Shown here: positions 1 through 8,800 of the stretch, piece after piece
Layout of the letters: the number at the start of each line of letters is the position of its first letter
Position numbering within the stretch: the first letter of the stretch is position 1
Source: Streptomyces hokutonensis
Lineage (GTDB): Bacteria > Actinomycetota > Actinomycetes > Streptomycetales > Streptomycetaceae
Direction of reading: 5' to 3'
Length of the DNA: 64,000 bases
Assembly: GCF_000376565.1 (NCBI RefSeq)
Contig: NZ_BARG01000079.1
Location: forward strand, 1 to 64,000
Translations under genes and position numbers: made by a program
The notes under the pieces: model-generated
The model's database searches: none
What the model was told of the DNA's origin: nothing
Seen by the model: only the letters and a program-made list of their open reading frames with translations

Positions 1-1
1 G

Positions 2-25
2 GAGGCCGAACTCAAAGTCGGCTGA
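2..25 (+). CDS. Possible 3' end of a gene running in from the left
   Basis: An open frame of seven codons (EAELKVG) ends in TGA at 23-25, directly before a strong hairpin. This fits the C-terminus of a plus-strand gene lying mostly outside the window. Too little is visible to name a product, and it could be chance. Confidence 0.3.
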   Translation, partial: EAELKVG

Positions 26-30
26 CCGTA

Positions 31-77
31 CACAGCAGTTGGGGCGGTACCGGACCGGCACCGCCCCAACTGCTGTG
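31..77. terminator. Bidirectional hairpin terminator
   Basis: A perfect 18-bp inverted repeat (31-48 pairs with 60-77) encloses an 11-nt loop. It lies between the possible gene end at 25 and the end of the convergent oxidoreductase gene at 83. There is no U-tract, which is usual for actinomycete terminators. It could stop transcription from both sides. Confidence 0.8.
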
Positions 78-82
78 CGGGC

Positions 83-1102
83 TCAGGCCGTTGGCAGCAC
101 CGTACGCGGCCGGACCGGGAACCCCGCCGCCAGGTAGCAGTCGTCGATGAGCCGCATCGTGGTCAGCGCGTCGTCGGCGTCGAGTACGAGCGGCGCGCCG
201 TCCCTCAAGTGGGCGGCGAAGGCCTCCAGTTGGTAGGTGTACGAGGATCGGCGGCCGAGTTCCTCGGTGCGTTCACCGGCCGCCGTACGCACGACGACCC
301 GGTCGTCGAGGTGGGGCTGCACGAAGTTCGTCACCGTGGCCTCGCCGCGTGAGCCCACGACGCGGCAGCTCATCTGCCAGGTCTCGTGGGCCATGTGGCA
401 ACGCGCGCTGCCCGTGGCACCGCCCGGGAACTCCAGGTCGGCGTCCAGCCATTCGTCGATCCCCGGTGCGTCGGCCTTCTCGCCGCCGCGCGCGGCGACC
501 AGCCGGGGTGCCCCGCCGGCCCAGGGCGCGAGCATGCGCTGGGCGTGCAGGCTGTAGCAGCCGAGGTCCATCAGCGCGCCGCCCGCGAGCGGCAGCGACC
601 ACCGCACGTCGCTGTCCGGCGGTGCGGGCATGGCGACCATGGTGTCGACGTGCCGGAGCTCGCCCAACTCCCCACTGTCCAGCAGCTCGTGGAGGCGCAG
701 GACGACCGGGTGGAAGAGGTAGTGGAAGCCCTCCATGAACACCGTGCCCGCTTTGGCGACGGCCTCGTGGACCTCGGTGGCCTCCGCGGTGTTGCTCGCG
801 GACGGCTTCTCGGTGAGGACGTGTTTGCCGGCCCGGAGAGCGGCCAGGTTCCACGGTCCGTGCAGGCTGTTGGCCAGGGGGTTGTAGACGACCTCGACCT
901 CCGGGTCGGCCACGAGGTCGGCGTAGGAACCGACCACCCGCTCCACGGCGTGGGCTGCGGCGAAGGTCTCGGCGCGGGACCGGTCCCGGGCGGCCACCGC
1001 GACGAGGCGGTGGCCGGTCGCCCGGGCGGGGCCCACGATGGACAGTTCGGCGATCCGGGACGCGCCCAGAACACCTATCCGCAGCGGCTCGTCCGTCGTC
1101 AT
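83..1102 (-). CDS. Gfo/Idh/MocA family NAD(P)-dependent oxidoreductase
   Basis: A 339-aa cytoplasmic dehydrogenase and last gene of a four-gene minus-strand operon. The N-terminal Rossmann fold begins with IGVLGASRIAELS, and the family EKP motif appears in HVLTEKPSA near residue 98. The alpha/beta C-terminal domain contains GGALMDLGCYSLH, a common substrate-side segment of this family. The sequence style is closest to the glucose-fructose oxidoreductase/dihydrodiol dehydrogenase branch, but the substrate (a sugar, inositol or derivative) cannot be read from sequence. Its ATG overlaps the stop of the upstream gene in an ATGA, so the two are probably translationally coupled. Family is confident; substrate unknown. 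Confidence 0.9.
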   Translation of the reverse strand: MTTDEPLRIGVLGASRIAELSIVGPARATGHRLVAVAARDRSRAETFAAAHAVERVVGSYADLVADPEVEVVYNPLANSLHGPWNLAALRAGKHVLTEKPSASNTAEATEVHEAVAKAGTVFMEGFHYLFHPVVLRLHELLDSGELGELRHVDTMVAMPAPPDSDVRWSLPLAGGALMDLGCYSLHAQRMLAPWAGGAPRLVAARGGEKADAPGIDEWLDADLEFPGGATGSARCHMAHETWQMSCRVVGSRGEATVTNFVQPHLDDRVVVRTAAGERTEELGRRSSYTYQLEAFAAHLRDGAPLVLDADDALTTMRLIDDCYLAAGFPVRPRTVLPTA

Positions 1103-2100
1103 GCGCGTACCTCTTCGAGTCGTACCGGGCGGTGTTCATGGAGGGAGAGGGTGCACGCGTCGGCGATCCTGCTCGCCTCGACGGCGTCCGCGACCGTGCA
1201 CGGGGAGGTGCGGGTGCCGGCCACCACCTCGGTGAACGCGGTGAGTTCGGCGCGGTAGGCGTCGGCGAACCGGTCCATGAAGAAGGTGTGCGGCACCCCG
1301 GCGGGGAAGCCCGTGTCCGGCTCGACGGAACGCAGCGGCAGCCTGTCCTCCAGGCCGACCGCGATGCTGTCCTTCATGCCGTGCAGTTCCAGACGTACAT
1401 CGTGACCGCGGGCGTTGTGGCGGGAGTTGGAGATGGCTGCGATGGTGCCGTCGTCCAGGGTGAGCAGGGCGGACGCCGTGTCGACGTCACCGGCCGCCCG
1501 GATGTACTCCGCGCCCCGATTGCCACCGGTCGCGTACACCTCGACCACCTCGCGGCCGGTCACCCAGCGCACGATGTCGAAGTCGTGCACGCTGCAGTCG
1601 CGGAAGATGCCGCCCGAGGCGGCCACGTAGGCGGCCGGCGGTGGAGCGGGGTCGAGGGTGGTGGACCGTACGGTGTGCAGGGCGCCGAGTTCGCCGCTGA
1701 CCACGGCCCGGCGCGCGGCCGTGAAGCCCGCGTCGAAGCGCCGGTTGTAGCCGATGTGCACCTCGACGCCGCTGCCCTCCACCGCGCGCAGCACCTCGAG
1801 GCTCTCCTCGACACCGCGCGCCACGGGCTTCTCGCAGAACACGGGGATGCCCGCTTTCACGGCGGCGAGGATGAGCTCGGGGTGCGCGTCGGTCGCGGCG
1901 GCGATGACGACACCGTCGACCCCGGCGGCCAGCAGCGCCTCGGGGGAGTCGGCGGCGGTGGCCCCGAAGCGCTCGGTGACCGCCGCGACGGTGGCGGCCA
2001 CCGGGTCGGTGACCACCAGGGAGTCCACCGCGTCCAGGCCGGCGAGGGTCTCCGTGTGGAAGGCGCCGATGCGGCCAAGACCCATGATGCCTATGCGCAT
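1099..2100 (-). CDS. Gfo/Idh/MocA oxidoreductase, inositol 2-dehydrogenase-like
   Basis: A 333-aa protein starting MRIGIMGLGRIGAFH, a classical NAD-binding Rossmann start that fixes the initiation codon at 2100; the open frame continues upstream but is not protein-like. VFCEKPVARG carries the family EKP lysine, and GGIFRDCSVHDFDIVRW carries the D-x-x-x-H type catalytic segment of inositol 2-dehydrogenases (IolG). It probably oxidises a cyclitol or sugar hydroxyl to a ketone with NAD. It lies 31 bp after the SDR gene and overlaps the next dehydrogenase gene by 4 bp. IolG-like is a family-level call; no other iol genes are nearby, so true myo-inositol use is not shown. Confidence 0.9.
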   Translation of the reverse strand: MRIGIMGLGRIGAFHTETLAGLDAVDSLVVTDPVAATVAAVTERFGATAADSPEALLAAGVDGVVIAAATDAHPELILAAVKAGIPVFCEKPVARGVEESLEVLRAVEGSGVEVHIGYNRRFDAGFTAARRAVVSGELGALHTVRSTTLDPAPPPAAYVAASGGIFRDCSVHDFDIVRWVTGREVVEVYATGGNRGAEYIRAAGDVDTASALLTLDDGTIAAISNSRHNARGHDVRLELHGMKDSIAVGLEDRLPLRSVEPDTGFPAGVPHTFFMDRFADAYRAELTAFTEVVAGTRTSPCTVADAVEASRIADACTLSLHEHRPVRLEEVRA

Positions 2101-2131
2101 GGGAATCGTGCTCCTTCTGCCGGGGTGTGGC

Positions 2132-2893
2132 TCAGTCCTGGCCGCCGAAGACGTTCTGGTCCCAGTCGATGACCGAGCCGGTGACCACGCCGCTGCGGTC
2201 GGAGAGCAGGAAGACGACGAACTCGGCGATCTCGTCGACCTGCCCGAGCTTGCCCATCGGCTGCGACGCGGCGGCCTTCTCCAGCCAGTCGTCCCCGGCA
2301 CCGTGGAAGGCGCGCTGGGTGGCGTCCTCGCCCTCGGTGTCCGTCCAGCCGATGTTGACCGTGTTGATCCGGATCCGGTCGAAGCGGTGGGCGTGCGCCG
2401 CGTTGCGGGTCAGGCCCGCGAGTCCGGCCTTGGCGGCGGAGTACGGGGCGAGGTGCGGCGGCCCGCCGTGGGCACAGTTGGAGCCGATGCTGACGATCGT
2501 CCCCGGTGCCTTGCGCGCGGTCATGTCGGCCACCGTGGCCTGCATCGCGAAGAACGGTGCCTTCAGGTTGATCGCCATGTGCTGGTCGAACAGTTCCGGC
2601 GTGGTGTCCAGCAGCGAGCCGCGTGACGTGAGCCCCGCCGCGTTGACGAGGCAGTCGATGCGCCCGTGGGCCTCGACGGTCCGTACGACGCTGTCGCGCG
2701 CCTGCGCCGGATCGGCGAGGTCCGCGCGCAGGAAGTGGGCTCCCGTTTCCGCGGCGAGCTTCTCGCCCACGTCGGCCCGGCGGCCGGTGAAGACGACGGT
2801 CGCGCCCTCCGCCACGGCGGCCCGCACGACACCCGCGCCGACGCCCTGGCTGCCGCCGTTGACGAGGACGACTCTGTCCTCAAGCAGTCCCAT
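2132..2893 (-). CDS. SDR family oxidoreductase
   Basis: A 253-aa classical short-chain dehydrogenase/reductase. The cofactor loop is NGGSQGVGAGV (TGxxxGxG-type with N for T), followed by an NAAG-type segment (VNAAGLTSRG), the catalytic serine in VSIGSNCAHGG and the YxxxK pair in APYSAAKAGL. The C-terminal segment (GSVIDWDQNVFGGQD) is typical of the group. It is 18 bp downstream of the dioxygenase gene and 31 bp upstream of the IolG-like gene, so it belongs to the same transcript. It would interconvert a hydroxyl and a carbonyl on the pathway intermediate; the substrate is not known. Confidence 0.9.
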   Translation of the reverse strand: MGLLEDRVVLVNGGSQGVGAGVVRAAVAEGATVVFTGRRADVGEKLAAETGAHFLRADLADPAQARDSVVRTVEAHGRIDCLVNAAGLTSRGSLLDTTPELFDQHMAINLKAPFFAMQATVADMTARKAPGTIVSIGSNCAHGGPPHLAPYSAAKAGLAGLTRNAAHAHRFDRIRINTVNIGWTDTEGEDATQRAFHGAGDDWLEKAAASQPMGKLGQVDEIAEFVVFLLSDRSGVVTGSVIDWDQNVFGGQD

Positions 2894-2911
2894 GAGAGTG
2901 ATGTGTCCTTT

Positions 2912-4090
2912 TCAGCTCTGGCGGCGCTTGGCCGCGGCCTGGAGTTCATGACGCAGCCGCTCGGGGTCCCAGTCCTCGGCGACGGCCTGTCGCAGAGTGT
3001 CCGCCTGCGAGGGCGGGGCGAGACCCTCGACAGGCGGGTCGAGGTCGAGGTTGGTGGGGAAGGGGTAGCCCTCGGCGGTGGCGGCGATCACGCGGCGCAG
3101 CCAGTCCTCCGAGACGCCCTCGGCCTTGCGGCTCAGCAACACCGGGAACACGGCGTTCGCCATCGCCTCGCGGTCCACCGTCTCCATGGCACGCCCGAAC
3201 GCGGAGGAGATCTGCAGCAGATTGGCCATGCGCCTGATGTCGGCCGACCGGTTGTGCCCGGCGGCGTGGAAGAGCGCCGGGTTGAAGAAGACCGCGTCGC
3301 CCTTCTCCAGCGGGAGCTGGACGTGGTGCGCGTCGAAGTACTCGACGAACTGCGGGAGCCGCCAGGCGAGATAGCCGGGCTCGAACTTCTGCGAGTGCGG
3401 CAGATACAGCGTCGGACCGGACTCGACGGGCATGTCGCAGTGGGCCACCGCGCCCTGGAGGGTCAGCACCGGGGAGAGCCGGTGGACGTGCGCGGGATAG
3501 GCCGCGGCTTGTTCCTGGGAGAGGAAGCCGAGGTGGTAGTCGCGGTGCACGCTCTGTGCCGCGCCGCCCGGGTTGACCACGTTGACCTGCGAGGTGACCT
3601 GGTAGGCGGGGCCGAGCCAGGCCTCTGAGATCAGCTCCAGGATGTCGTTGGCGTAGTAGTCGGCGAACGCCTCGGGCGCCCGTACGGCCACCTTGTCCAG
3701 GGCGTTCCACACACGGTCGTTCGCGCCGGGCTTGGCGAAGTGGTCGCCGCGCCCCGCGCCGCTCGCGCGCTCCTCCTCGATCAGCGCCCGGAAGGCGTCG
3801 GACGCCCGGTCCACGACGGCCTCGTCGGGGAAGGCACCCTTGAGGACCACGATGCCGGGCCCGTCGAGCAGCGCCCGCACCAGTTCGCTCTGCACGTCGC
3901 GGCGGCCCTCGGCGGTGGCCGCGAGCTCACGGAGCCGGGCGCTGTCGTAGAGCGGGACGTTCTGCTCGATCCGCTCCGCCGAGGGGTGGTCGGCGAGATC
4001 GGTGCGCTGCTCCACGAGGGAGCGGAACACATCGAGATCGCAGTCCGCCTCGGTCAGCCAAGTCCGCGTCCCTGCGGTTACGGAAGACAT
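2912..4090 (-). CDS. Phytanoyl-CoA dioxygenase (PhyH) family protein
   Basis: A 392-aa protein of the Fe(II)/2-oxoglutarate dioxygenase superfamily, PhyH branch. The facial triad is visible as HRDYHLGF (H-x-D after VNVVNPGGAAQSV) and a distal histidine in FFNPALFHAAGHNRS followed by the arginine-containing segment. The start at 4090 is preferred over an in-frame ATG at 4147 because AAAGGA lies 6 nt before it and the extra residues are not conserved-looking. It is the first gene of the four-gene operon and probably hydroxylates a small polar substrate that the three downstream dehydrogenases then oxidise. The true substrate is unknown; PhyH relatives act on many molecules besides acyl-CoA. Confidence 0.87.
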   Translation of the reverse strand: MSSVTAGTRTWLTEADCDLDVFRSLVEQRTDLADHPSAERIEQNVPLYDSARLRELAATAEGRRDVQSELVRALLDGPGIVVLKGAFPDEAVVDRASDAFRALIEEERASGAGRGDHFAKPGANDRVWNALDKVAVRAPEAFADYYANDILELISEAWLGPAYQVTSQVNVVNPGGAAQSVHRDYHLGFLSQEQAAAYPAHVHRLSPVLTLQGAVAHCDMPVESGPTLYLPHSQKFEPGYLAWRLPQFVEYFDAHHVQLPLEKGDAVFFNPALFHAAGHNRSADIRRMANLLQISSAFGRAMETVDREAMANAVFPVLLSRKAEGVSEDWLRRVIAATAEGYPFPTNLDLDPPVEGLAPPSQADTLRQAVAEDWDPERLRHELQAAAKRRQS

Positions 4091-4198
4091 CCGGGTCCTT
4101 TCGCTGTGCCGTGGTTTCTGCCAGTCTTGATAACTCGAACCCATCATTCAATGCTTGTCAGTACATCAAAAGTGCATCACCGGCTCTTGGGACCCGTC
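4091..4198. promoter_or_regulatory. Divergent promoter region, dioxygenase operon / LacI gene
   Basis: A 108-bp gap between the minus-strand dioxygenase operon and the plus-strand LacI gene. Its right half (about 4135-4180) is unusually AT-rich and holds two near-direct repeats, CAGTACATCA and AAGTGCATCA. It is the obvious site for promoters of both units and for autoregulation by the LacI protein, but I see no clean LacI-type palindrome. Confidence 0.5.
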
Positions 4199-5245
4199 AT
4201 GCGACACCGCTATCCGATCAGGGAAATCGCCCGCCAGGCCGGGCTGAGTACGGCCACGGTCGACCGTGTCCTCAATCAGCGGGGCAACGTGACGGAGAGC
4301 ACCATCAGGGAGGTGCAGGAAGCCATCAAGGACCTGGACCGCCAGCAGAGCCAGGTCCGGCTGGGCGGCCGTACCTTCATGATCGACATCGTGATGCAGA
4401 CCCCGGAGCGGTTCTCCACCGCCGTACGGGACGCGCTCGAAGCCGAACTGCCCTCGCTGCACCCCGCTCTCGTACGGTCGCGCTTCCACTTCCGCGAGAC
4501 CTGCCCGCCCGCCGAACTGACCGCGACCCTGGACGGGATCGCGAAGCGCGGCAGCCAGGGCGTGATCCTCAAGGCCCCCGACGAACCGGAGATCGCGGCG
4601 GCCGTCGCCCGGCTGATCACGGCCGGTGTCCCCGTGGTCACCCTGGTGACCGACCTGCCGCACAGCGCGCGCCTCGCCTACGTCGGCATCGACAACCGCG
4701 CGGCCGGCGCCACCGCCGCCTACCTGCTGGGCCAGTGGCTGGGCAGGAGGCCCGGCAATGTGCTGACCACCATCAGCCGGGGTTCCTTCCGGGGCGAGGA
4801 GGAACGCGAGATGGGCTTCCGCAGCGCGATGCGCCTGGCCGACCCCCGGCGGTCCCTGGTGGAGGTCACCGACAGCGACGGCCTGGACGCCACCCAGCAC
4901 GATCTCGTGCTGGCGGCGCTCAAGCGGGACGAGGACATCATCGCCGTCTACTCGGCGGGCGGCGGCAACCTCGCCACCCTCGACGCCTTCGACGCGCTCG
5001 GCCGGGAGTGCGCGGTGTTCATCGCCCACGACCTCGACCACGACAACACCCGGCTGCTGCGCGAGCGCCGCCTGTCCGCCGTCCTCCACCACGACCTGCG
5101 CCAGGACATGCGCCGCGCCTGCCAGATCATCATGCGCGCCCACAAGGCACTCCCCGACGACGGCCCGTCCCTGCCCTCGGCGATCCAGGTGGTCACACCG
5201 TTCAACATGCCGCCGGGAGCGCCCTCCGCGGCACCGGCCGACTGA
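4199..5245 (+). CDS. LacI family transcriptional regulator
   Basis: A 348-aa DNA-binding repressor. The N-terminal lac-type helix-turn-helix reads IREIARQAGLSTATVDRVLN, with a hinge helix around residues 40-55. The rest is a periplasmic-binding-protein-like sensor (YVGIDNRAAGATAAYLLGQW; SAGGGNLATLDAFD) that normally binds a sugar or cyclitol. The start at 4199 puts the HTH at the N-terminus; an in-frame ATG at 4151 would add 16 residues. It is divergent from the dioxygenase/dehydrogenase operon, so it most likely controls that operon. Divergence is the only evidence for the target. Confidence 0.9.
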   Translation: MRHRYPIREIARQAGLSTATVDRVLNQRGNVTESTIREVQEAIKDLDRQQSQVRLGGRTFMIDIVMQTPERFSTAVRDALEAELPSLHPALVRSRFHFRETCPPAELTATLDGIAKRGSQGVILKAPDEPEIAAAVARLITAGVPVVTLVTDLPHSARLAYVGIDNRAAGATAAYLLGQWLGRRPGNVLTTISRGSFRGEEEREMGFRSAMRLADPRRSLVEVTDSDGLDATQHDLVLAALKRDEDIIAVYSAGGGNLATLDAFDALGRECAVFIAHDLDHDNTRLLRERRLSAVLHHDLRQDMRRACQIIMRAHKALPDDGPSLPSAIQVVTPFNMPPGAPSAAPAD

Positions 5246-5344
5246 CAACGCGGGGCGCGTGCGGGGCCGCGCCGATAGGCTGGTGGTGGTCGGCACATCA
5301 GCGCGCTCAGCCGGAACTCCAGCGATCGCAGCACAGGAGGAACC

Positions 5345-5791
5345 ATGGCCGGTCAGTTCGAGGCGACAGCCGAGATCAACCGCCCGGTCGAGGAGGTCTT
5401 CGCCTTCCTCGCCGCCGGCACGAACGACCCGAAGTTCAGCCCGAGGGTCCAGCAGATCACCAAGACCCCGGAGGGCCCGACGGCCGTCGGCACCGTCTTC
5501 ACCAGCACGGTCAAGGACGCCGGCATGAAGACGGGCCGGACCTTCCGCATCACCGAGTTCGAGGCACCCCACCGCATCCGCTGGGCGGAGACCTCGAAGA
5601 ACGTCGTCACGGCCGACGAGGGCGGCTACGACCTCGAATCCACCGGGCCGGGCACGACCAAGGTGCGGATCTTCAACGTCCTCGAAGGCCACGGCGTCGG
5701 CAAGCTCCTCGTGGGCTTCGCGCTGAGCGCGGCCCGCAAGGACGCCCCCGCGTTCGGGCAGCGCATCAAGACGGCGGTGGAGGCGTCCTGA
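5345..5791 (+). CDS. SRPBCC family protein (START-like fold)
   Basis: A 148-aa single-domain protein of the polyketide cyclase/dehydrase and lipid-transport type. It begins FEATAEINRPVEEVFAFLA, the usual first strand and helix of the SRPBCC fold, and contains FRITEFEAPHRIRWAE, a frequent core segment. An AGGAGG ribosome site lies just before the ATG. It has no signal peptide, so it is cytoplasmic. These small proteins bind a hydrophobic ligand in a deep pocket; the ligand is unknown. It ends 14 bp from the convergent GH2 gene. Confidence 0.85.
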   Translation: MAGQFEATAEINRPVEEVFAFLAAGTNDPKFSPRVQQITKTPEGPTAVGTVFTSTVKDAGMKTGRTFRITEFEAPHRIRWAETSKNVVTADEGGYDLESTGPGTTKVRIFNVLEGHGVGKLLVGFALSAARKDAPAFGQRIKTAVEAS

Positions 5792-5805
5792 CACGCCGAT
5801 GACCG

Positions 5806-8800
5806 TCAACGCGCCGTAGCGGGGCGGCTGTTGTAGGCCTCCACGGTCAGCAGCGGATGCCCCGAGGCCAGTGCCCGCGCCGGCCAGGACAGGGTGACGG
5901 TCTGTGACTCGCCGGGCAGCAGCCACAGGTAGTTGTGGCTGTACAGCGTCGGCAGCACACGGTGGCCGGTCGCGCCGTCCGTCAGCGCGAGCCGGACCAT
6001 CGCGGCGACGGCGGAACCGTCGTTGCGGAGGGTGGCGGTGAGCCCGGAACGGGTCACGCGCCCCAGCGTCGCCGACATCGTTGTCCGCGGCGCCCCGCTC
6101 AAGCCCCGCATGGCGGCCGGCGTGCGATAACGCCAGTACGTGTTCCGCGACCGGAGCCGCCCGTCACCGTCCTGCAGTGTCAGCCGCAGCAGGTGCAGAT
6201 CGGGCAGGTCGTCGGTCCAGGGGACGCTGAACGCCTTGGCGGTCGCGGCCGGTGCGACATCCAACTGGGTGCTCCTGTTCGCACCGAGCCGACGGCCCGA
6301 CAGGTCGAGCAGCTGCGCGGAGACAACGGCCTTCCGCAGCCCGGCACGCGTGTGGTTGACGGCGATGACCTGCCCCTCGGGATCGGCCTGGACGTGCAGC
6401 GGCTCGCAGGCCGAACGGGCGCCGTAATACGTGCCGTTGACGTCGAAGTCGTAGTCGTAGGTCTGCCAGACCGTGCTGTGCCAGGCCGGGTGGGACATCC
6501 ACAGCATGAGGCCGCTGGCGTTGTCCCAGAGGTTCGCGTTCCAGGCCTCGAACATGGCGCGCGTGTTCTCGTAGTTGACGAACTGCGCCTTGCGCGCGAA
6601 GTCGTCCAGGCCGGTGACCTCCCCGAGGCGCGTCTCTACGGCGGCCTTGTACGTCTGCGGTGCCTGGTTCCCGCGCTCGCTCCAGTCGTGGTAGTACCAG
6701 GCGCCCCGGATCGGCCACTCGGGTTCGTCGCCCGTCATGTTCCGCAGGCTGGCGGCGGTGGAGACCACGGGCATGCCGATCTCGGTGTGGAAACCGAAGT
6801 CCTTGCTGCCGTAGGTCGCCGGGTCGAAGTACTTCTCCGGCTCCACCCAGCCGTAGGGTCCGCCGCCGGTGATGATGCCGCCGGCCGAGTTGTTCTGGTA
6901 GAGGACGCCGGGGACCTGGTCCTCCACGGCCTTGCGCATGCCCTGGTCGATCGCGGCGGGCGGGTTGCCCTCGTTGGCGCCGCACCAGATCACCACGCTG
7001 GGATGGATGCGGTAGCGCAACACCGTGTCCCGGGCGAGGGAGTTGAAGGCGTCGTGGTCCGGCGGGTCCATGCCCCACGCGTTGGGGAAATCGTTCCACA
7101 CCAGGATTCCGTGCTCGTCGCAGGCGGCGAAGAACTCCTCCCGGTCGGAGGTGCCGACCCAGTTGCGGATCATGGTGAAGTTCATGTCCCGGTGCATCCG
7201 CACGGCCGCGTCCATCCGCTCCGGCGGCATCCGGCGCAGCAGCTCGTCCCAGCCCCAGTTGCCGCCACGGGCCAGGACCCGCACCCCGTTCACGCTGATC
7301 TTCAGCGGATCCGGGGTGTTGGACACCGACTTCACGTCGGTCCAGGTGTCCGCGTCGTCCGACACCTGGATCACATACGTCTTCGGATACGCCGACTCCC
7401 ATACGACTGCGACCCGGTCGAATCTCTTCGAGGAGCCCAGGTCGACCTGGATCCACTGGTGGTCCACGTAGGCCGAGGACCAGCGGGTGCCCGGATCACC
7501 GTCCGTGGCGTGCGCGGCCGGGTGGTCGGGATCCTCGGTGGAGGCGGTCGTCGTACGATGGAGAGCCAGGTCGGTGCCCGGGGCCGTGCTGTCGATGACG
7601 TTCAGGGACCACAGGGAGTTGCCCCAACTGGTGTTGCGCAGACCGCAGTTGATACGGACGTAGCGCGCGGTCCGGGGCGCGAAGTCCTCTGTCTGCAGGC
7701 TGGCGTTGCCGTTGTTGAAGGGCAGCGGGACCGCGCTGTTGTCCACCGACGCGGCATCGGTCCAGGTGGCGTTGTCGGTGGAGACCTGCACCACGAAGGT
7801 CTTCGCGTACGCCTGTTCCCAGACCAGGTCGACCCCGTCGAAGGACTGCGCGGACCCCAGATCGACCCGGATCCACTGGTCGTCCTCATAGGCAGAGGAC
7901 CAGCGGGTACCGGGATCGCCGTCGGTCACGTTGCCCGCGCCGTGGTCGTCCCCGTCCGTGCTCGACGCGTCGGCCTGCGCGTGCAGGGCCAGGTCGACGG
8001 AGGAGCGGACGCTGTCGCGCACGGACAGCGTCCACAGGGAGCTGCCCCAACTGGTCGCCCTGGTAAGGCATTTGACGCGCACGTACCGGGCCTGCTGCCG
8101 GTCGAAGGTCACCGACTGGGTATACGCGTCACCGGAGTTGGTGAACGGCAGCGGCACCGCGTACTCGTAGCCGAACTGGCGGATGCCGAAGCGGGTGGTG
8201 CGGCGGTCGCTCTCCGCGCCGTCGAGCGAGGCGACCAGGGTGAGTTGGTGGAGCGTGGGGTCGCCGAGACCGTTGGGCCACCACAACTCCGGGTCGTGCA
8301 GTCGCAGTTGAGCGAAGGCGTCGGGGGTGAACACGACGTCGACGCTCTCGCCGGCTGGCACGGTGACGGCCTTGCTGACCTGTACGTCGCCGAAGGACGC
8401 GGAGACCGTCGTCCGGTGGTCGGCCGTGTCGGCGTTGCGGACCGGGACGACCAGGGTCAGTTCGGCGACCGACAGACCGGGCAGGTCCGGCAGCAGGGTG
8501 TCGACGCGCGGATCGCCGATCACCACATGGCCGGTCGAGCGCAGCCGGACGTGGTTCCAGATGCCGGCGGCCCGGTCGCGTACCGCCGGCATCCAGTCCC
8601 AGCCCGAAGCGGCCAGGTAGGTGGGGGAGTTGAGGTTCATCTGGTTCGCGCCCGCGTCCACCCAGGACTCGCCGGCCGGGCCCTTGTCGCCGGGGCTGCC
8701 GGGTACCGGCATCGGCGTGATCCGCACCGCGAGCGCGTTCGTCCCGCCCGGAGCGAGCAGTTGGGTCACGTCGAGGGCCGAGCGAGCGAAGGGGTACGTG

